From Bacillota bacterium (GTDB taxonomy: Bacteria; Bacillota; Clostridia; Christensenellales; Pumilibacteraceae), in contig WRLT01000007.1 of assembly GCA_009777485.1 (NCBI GenBank), forward strand, positions 52,140 through 116,139: a DNA stretch of 64,000 bases, read 5' to 3'. Shown here piece by piece: positions 60,448-64,000 of this stretch (position 1 is the first letter of the stretch; each line of letters opens with the position of its first letter). A model generated the notes under the pieces. It ran no database searches. It was not told the origin of the DNA and worked only from the letters and a program-made list of their open reading frames with translations. A program made the translations under genes and the position numbers.

Positions 60448-61772
60448 CTTAAAGGCTCCTTGTCGGACGGCGCGTAATCGCAATCGCGCGCGATAATGTC
60501 TGGATAGGTTTGCGGCTTTACCATATAGCGCGCGCTGCCGTTTTTGCACAGCACTACGGGCGGAATAGGGTTTCGGTTGTAATTAGACGCCATAGAATAG
60601 TTGTACGCGCCCGTGCAGAAAACCGCTAAAAGGTCGCCCTTTTCGGCTTTTTGCAGTGCCGTTTCGCCTACAATGATGTCGCCGCTTTCGCAGCATTTTC
60701 CTGCAATACAAACGGTGTCGGCGGCGGGAAGATGGGCTTTTAAGGCAAGCGCGACCTCGTAGCGGGCGTTATACAGCGCGTAACGCGGGTTTTCGAACAT
60801 TCCGCCGTCTACGGCGACATATTTTTTAACATTCGGGATATCCTTTACCGCGCCTACGGTGTACAGCGTTACGCCCGCCTGCGCGGCTAAGCTGCGGCCC
60901 GGTTCTACAATCAGGCGCGGGGGGGCAATCTTTTTTTGCGCGATGCAGTCTTTTAGTTTTTGGGCGATAGCGCGGATAAATTCTTGCGCGGCGGGCGGTG
61001 TATCGGACGCGGTATACGCAACGCCGAATCCCCCGCCCATGTTAAGCTCGCGCACGGAAACGCCTAAGCTTTTTGTAAGGGCTGCGATAAAATCCGTCAT
61101 TTTATCTACTGCCCGCGTAAAAAATTCTATATCGAAAATTTGCGAACCTATATGGCAGTGTATGCCTAAAAATTGCAGATTCTTTTGTGCAAGGATTTTT
61201 TTAACCGCCGCCTCGCCCGCTCCGTTTTCGATAGAAAAACCGAATTTTGAATCTACGCAAGCGGTTTGGATAAAGCGGTGCGTATCCGCCTCGATTAGCG
61301 GATTAACGCGTATCAGTACGCCTTGCTTTTTGTTAGCGGCGGCGGCTGCGGCGTTTAGGGCGGTAATTTCGTCTAGGCTGTCGATGACTACTGCGTGAAT
61401 TTCTGCCTTAACCGCTTCGTCTAATTCGGGCGCGGTTTTGTTGTTGCCGTGAAAGTACAGCATTTTGGGGTTAAAGCCTGCCGACAGCGCGGTGTACAAT
61501 TCGCCGCCTGAGGCTACGTCTGCGCCTAAGCCTAAGCGCGAAACAAGCCCGTACATCGCCTTGCACGCAAACGCCTTAGACGCGTATGCGATTAAGCTGT
61601 CGGGGTAAACCTCGTTTAATGCGCGTTTCATTTCGGCGGCGGCGTTTTCTATATACGCCTCGTCCATGACGTATAAGGGGGTGCTGAATTCGCGCGCAAG
61701 GTCTCCTGCGTCGCAGCCGCCTATAATCAAGCGGCCGCTTTGATTGATATAAAGCGTATCTCTTTGGTTCAT
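60444..61772 (-). CDS. lysA: Diaminopimelate decarboxylase
   Basis: 442 residues. PLP enzyme, last step of lysine synthesis. The PLP Lys in YASKAFACKAM, HGNNK, the GGGFG phosphate loop, EPGRSLAA, and CESGDIIV near the active-site Cys are present. The -10 box ends seven bases before the ATG and no ribosome site exists: predicted leaderless. First gene of lysA-M50-scpA-scpB. The earlier pathway genes asd-dapAB lie at 21-24 kb. Confidence 0.96.
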   Translation of the reverse strand: MNQRDTLYINQSGRLIIGGCDAGDLAREFSTPLYVMDEAYIENAAAEMKRALNEVYPDSLIAYASKAFACKAMYGLVSRLGLGADVASGGELYTALSAGFNPKMLYFHGNNKTAPELDEAVKAEIHAVVIDSLDEITALNAAAAAANKKQGVLIRVNPLIEADTHRFIQTACVDSKFGFSIENGAGEAAVKKILAQKNLQFLGIHCHIGSQIFDIEFFTRAVDKMTDFIAALTKSLGVSVRELNMGGGFGVAYTASDTPPAAQEFIRAIAQKLKDCIAQKKIAPPRLIVEPGRSLAAQAGVTLYTVGAVKDIPNVKKYVAVDGGMFENPRYALYNARYEVALALKAHLPAADTVCIAGKCCESGDIIVGETALQKAEKGDLLAVFCTGAYNYSMASNYNRNPIPPVVLCKNGSARYMVKPQTYPDIIARDCDYAPSDKEPLS

Positions 61773-61779
61773 ACCGATA

Positions 61780-61809
61780 AGTATACCACATTTTTTTAGG
61801 CTGCGTCAA
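61780..61809 (-). promoter_or_regulatory. Promoter of lysA operon (predicted leaderless)
   Basis: Minus strand TTGACG (61809-61804), an 18-base spacer and TATACT (61785-61780), seven bases before the ATG. Confidence 0.75.
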
Positions 61810-61874
61810 GAAAAGGGCGGTTGTATTACCTGCCCTTTTTCAAGTTTTTTTGTCGTAGTTAGGTTATAAAATAG

Positions 61875-63056
61875 TTACCATGCGGAGGTCATGTCGTTGA
61901 TGATGTCTAAATAGCTTTTTCTGGCTATCGATTTTTCGGTGATTAGATTTACGCGGCCTAATTCTTCGCCGTTTAGCCGTACAATCAGCTCGCCTGCTTT
62001 TTGCCCTGCTTGGACGGGGGCTTTTAGCTTTGCGGCGGTGGATTCGTATTCGAACTCTTGCTTGCCGCGTTTTCCGAAGTAGTATAAATCGTTTTCGGGC
62101 TGAATGGAAACAAATTCTTCTTTGCCGTTTTGCACCTGCACGGGGTCTGTTTGCGTTTCGCCTTTTACGATTAGGCTGCGCGTTTCGTAGTTTGCAAAGC
62201 CGTAGTTAAATAGCTTGGCGTTTTCGCCGTTGCGCTCTTTTGAATCGGGCGAACCCATAATAACGCTAATCAAGCGCGTATTGCCGCGCCTTGCGGTCGC
62301 GCTTAAACAATACATAGCCTCGTTGGTAAAGCCGGTTTTGCCGCCGTCGCAGCCCTCGTAGGCGCGAATCAGCTTGTTGGTGTTGGATAATTCGGTAATG
62401 CGTCCGCCGGGGTGCGTAAGGTCGAACATCCATATTTTTGAGTAGAGGAAAAAGTCTTTGTGGCGGATAAGCTCGCGCGTCATAACCGCGACGTCGCGTG
62501 CGCAAGAGTACGCGCCGGGCGCGGGCAAGCCTGTGCAGTTGGCAAAGTTGGTATCTGCTAAGCCTAAGCTTGCCGCCTTTTCGTTCATGCGGACTACAAA
62601 CTCTTCGGTCGAACCCGCTATATGCTCTGCTAGCGCAACGCAGGCGTCGTTAGCGGAGGCGACTACAATGGTTTTAATCAGCTCGCCCGCTTTATAGACG
62701 GTGCTGTGGTCTAGAAATGCTTGGCTGCCGCCCATTCCGTAGGCGTTCATGCTGACGGAAATGTCGGTGTCTAACGCAAGATTTCCTTTTTCGATCTCCT
62801 CGAAAATAACGATGAGGGTCATGATTTTTACCATGCTGGCAATCGGCAGATGCTGCGCGGGGTTATGCTCGTAAATTACCGTGCCGGTATGATAATCCAT
62901 AAGCAGCGCGGATTTTGCCGTTACCGATAAGGTTTCGGGCTGCTTTTCTTTGGTTTCTTGCGCGTGCGCGCCTACCCTTGCCGCAATGCCTACTGCCAAC
63001 ACAATCAGCAGCAGTACGGCAATTAGCGGAACAATAGCCTTTTTGAATTTCGCCAT
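61875..63056 (-). CDS. D-alanyl-D-alanine carboxypeptidase (PBP5 type), copy 2
   Basis: 393 residues. One N-terminal span (about 7-26), then SxxK in IASMVKIMT, SxN in ASANDACVA and KTG in GGKTGFTNEA; C-terminal PBP5 domain (about 285-375). It trims the peptidoglycan pentapeptide. GGGAG lies upstream of the ATG. About as long as copy 1 at 54010-55194 and clearly related, but the two differ enough to be an old duplication. This copy is monocistronic and may be the vegetative enzyme (inference). Confidence 0.93.
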   Translation of the reverse strand: MAKFKKAIVPLIAVLLLIVLAVGIAARVGAHAQETKEKQPETLSVTAKSALLMDYHTGTVIYEHNPAQHLPIASMVKIMTLIVIFEEIEKGNLALDTDISVSMNAYGMGGSQAFLDHSTVYKAGELIKTIVVASANDACVALAEHIAGSTEEFVVRMNEKAASLGLADTNFANCTGLPAPGAYSCARDVAVMTRELIRHKDFFLYSKIWMFDLTHPGGRITELSNTNKLIRAYEGCDGGKTGFTNEAMYCLSATARRGNTRLISVIMGSPDSKERNGENAKLFNYGFANYETRSLIVKGETQTDPVQVQNGKEEFVSIQPENDLYYFGKRGKQEFEYESTAAKLKAPVQAGQKAGELIVRLNGEELGRVNLITEKSIARKSYLDIINDMTSAW

Positions 63057-63159
63057 AATAAATAAAACTCCCTTTTGCTTTTGCCACTAATATTTGTTAG
63101 TAAGGGGGTTTTTATGCAAGAGGCTTTTATAATCTAGGCTTTGCTTTTCTGTTTTATAC

Positions 63160-63188
63160 TTGACTTTCTTATGAAAAATTGGCATACT
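63160..63188 (+). promoter_or_regulatory. Promoter of the collagen-like lipoprotein
   Basis: TTGACT (63160-63165), a 17-base spacer and CATACT (63183-63188); GGAGGGTG precedes the ATG. Confidence 0.62.
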
Positions 63189-63219
63189 TAACATTATAGT
63201 AATTTTGGAGGGTGTTTTT

Positions 63220-63792
63220 ATGAAAAAAATGATTGTTTTGGCGGTTACGGTTGTACTGGCGTTGGGCGTATTTGCTTTTGCGGGTTGCGGTAGTAGAGAT
63301 TTAGAGAACCGCGTTGCAGAACTGGAACGTCAAATTGAACAGGGCCTTAAAGGTGATAGGGGGCCGCAAGGGCCTAAGGGCGATACGGGGCCGCAAGGGC
63401 CTGGCGGTAGTGGTTTGGTAGGTAACGATACGCCTGATAAGGTGCATGAGTTAGGTGATACGGTGGCGTATTATCATAACGGGTTGAAATTGTTTGAGAT
63501 TACGGTGGTTGAAATTCACCTTGAAACACTATCGCCCTTTCGAACTTTTGTGGATATTATTTTTACACCTCACACTTTTGTAGAACCAACAGCATTAGGT
63601 AATTTTTTAAGCGCACAATTAATTAACGCAGATGGAACGACTTTAAATAACACAGCTAACAATCTTGATGGAACAACAAAGCGTTTTGCCTTTGCAAATA
63701 CTCAGCTAGGTGAAAAAACATTGTTTCTTTGCATAAACTCTGCCAATATGTATTTACCTTTTGCTGTTTATAGTTTAACACTTATTGCTTAA
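63220..63792 (+). CDS. Lipoprotein with a short collagen-like segment
   Basis: 190 residues from the ATG at 63220 (GGAGGGTG upstream). Lipobox FAGC (Cys near residue 23), a short coiled coil (ENRVAELERQIEQ), a collagen-like G-x-y run GDRGPQGPKGDTGPQGPGG (about 45-63), then a beta-type domain starting HELGDTVAYYHNGLKLFEI. The last domain and overall order match the lipoprotein at 52297-52809, which has no collagen segment. A surface protein of unknown role. Confidence 0.83.
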   Translation: MKKMIVLAVTVVLALGVFAFAGCGSRDLENRVAELERQIEQGLKGDRGPQGPKGDTGPQGPGGSGLVGNDTPDKVHELGDTVAYYHNGLKLFEITVVEIHLETLSPFRTFVDIIFTPHTFVEPTALGNFLSAQLINADGTTLNNTANNLDGTTKRFAFANTQLGEKTLFLCINSANMYLPFAVYSLTLIA

Positions 63793-64000
63793 CTCTCTAC
63801 AATCTCAAATATAAAAGGCGAATTCCATTCAGCTGTAAAGTCGGTTCCTTGATACCTCTTAATCATATCCTTCCTAATCACCTCATAAAAGTTTTTTAAC
63901 TTTAACTCCGCTATATAATGCGTTACTACCCCGTTTTCGTTTTTTACCGCCTCGCACTTACTACTATCTAACGTAAACGTATCATCCTTTATCTCTTCCT
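63789..64000 (-). CDS. C-terminal part of an unknown protein (cut by window edge)
   Basis: The minus-strand frame stays open from the window edge to a TAA at 63791-63789, giving 69 residues that begin EEIKDDTFTLDSSKCEAVKN and end AEWNSPFIFEIVES. The composition looks like real protein, and the end overlaps the converging lipoprotein stop by three bases. No family recognised from this part. Confidence 0.65.
   Translation of the reverse strand, partial: EEIKDDTFTLDSSKCEAVKNENGVVTHYIAELKLKNFYEVIRKDMIKRYQGTDFTAEWNSPFIFEIVES

Overview
The window looks like part of a chromosome from an uncultured Firmicute of the class Clostridia. The evidence is the gene families and their order: lysA, an M50 protease, scpA, scpB, a DUF2953 protein, gerW/ytfJ, a D,D-carboxypeptidase and rluB lie together, IspH is fused to ribosomal protein S1, and yicC-gmk-rpoZ-coaBC-priA is followed by def-fmt-rsmB-rlmN. 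Strong TTGACA/TATAAT-type promoters and AGGAGG-type ribosome sites fit this placement. GerW hints at a spore-forming ancestry. The genus cannot be told from the sequence.

Layout. 1-8.5 kb: leftward housekeeping operon(s), yicC to priA and def to rlmN (rlmN is cut by the window edge). 8.5-12.8 kb: an AT-rich accessory block of seven genes plus a 34-residue small ORF, encoding Sel1-type repeat proteins and an unnamed paralogous family. 12.9-18.1 kb: ligA, pcrA, a TrpR-like yerC regulator, an unknown gene and rpsU. 18.2-21 kb: two toxin-antitoxin pairs with clear palindromic operators, hinT and two membrane proteins. 21.3-24 kb: asd-dapA-dapB for lysine/diaminopimelate synthesis. 24-31 kb: small unknowns, a GH95-like glycosidase, a large membrane protein with a degenerate M28 peptidase domain, and a lone HTH domain. 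31-35.1 kb: the polA operon. 35.1-36.1 kb: a small-RNA candidate and a third toxin-antitoxin pair, flanked by a 57-bp direct repeat that carries a promoter. 36.1-40.7 kb: a MORN-repeat protein, tRNA-Leu(CAA), an ABC transporter and acyl carrier protein. 40.8-42.7 kb: a second small-RNA candidate, a membrane protein and a nucleotidyltransferase between repeats. 42.8-46.1 kb: a MarR regulator, a membrane protein and an Ig-like lipoprotein. 46.2-51.9 kb: surE, a flavoprotein, a Cmk-PlsC fusion and an IspH-S1 fusion. 52-53.3 kb: a lipoprotein between repeats. 53.3-61.8 kb: the rluB to lysA cluster, interrupted by a repeat-bracketed zinc-ribbon/leucine-rich-repeat gene. 61.9-64 kb: a second D,D-carboxypeptidase, a collagen-like lipoprotein and a gene fragment.

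The most unusual content is in the repeats. Four copies (E1-E4) of a 124-129 bp near-perfect long hairpin have the same apex but different arms, and each arm is re-matched by its own partner, so changes are compensated. A second family (R1-R6, palindromes built on CCACCCC and CCTCAAGAGGGG) brackets three separate accessory cassettes, one of which sits inside the conserved scpB-DUF2953 junction. Many promoters end 6-8 bases before the ATG, which predicts leaderless mRNAs. One accessory gene has a run of eight G within an abnormally short promoter spacer, suggesting on/off switching by slippage. All functional statements rest on reading motifs by eye; no database search was possible.
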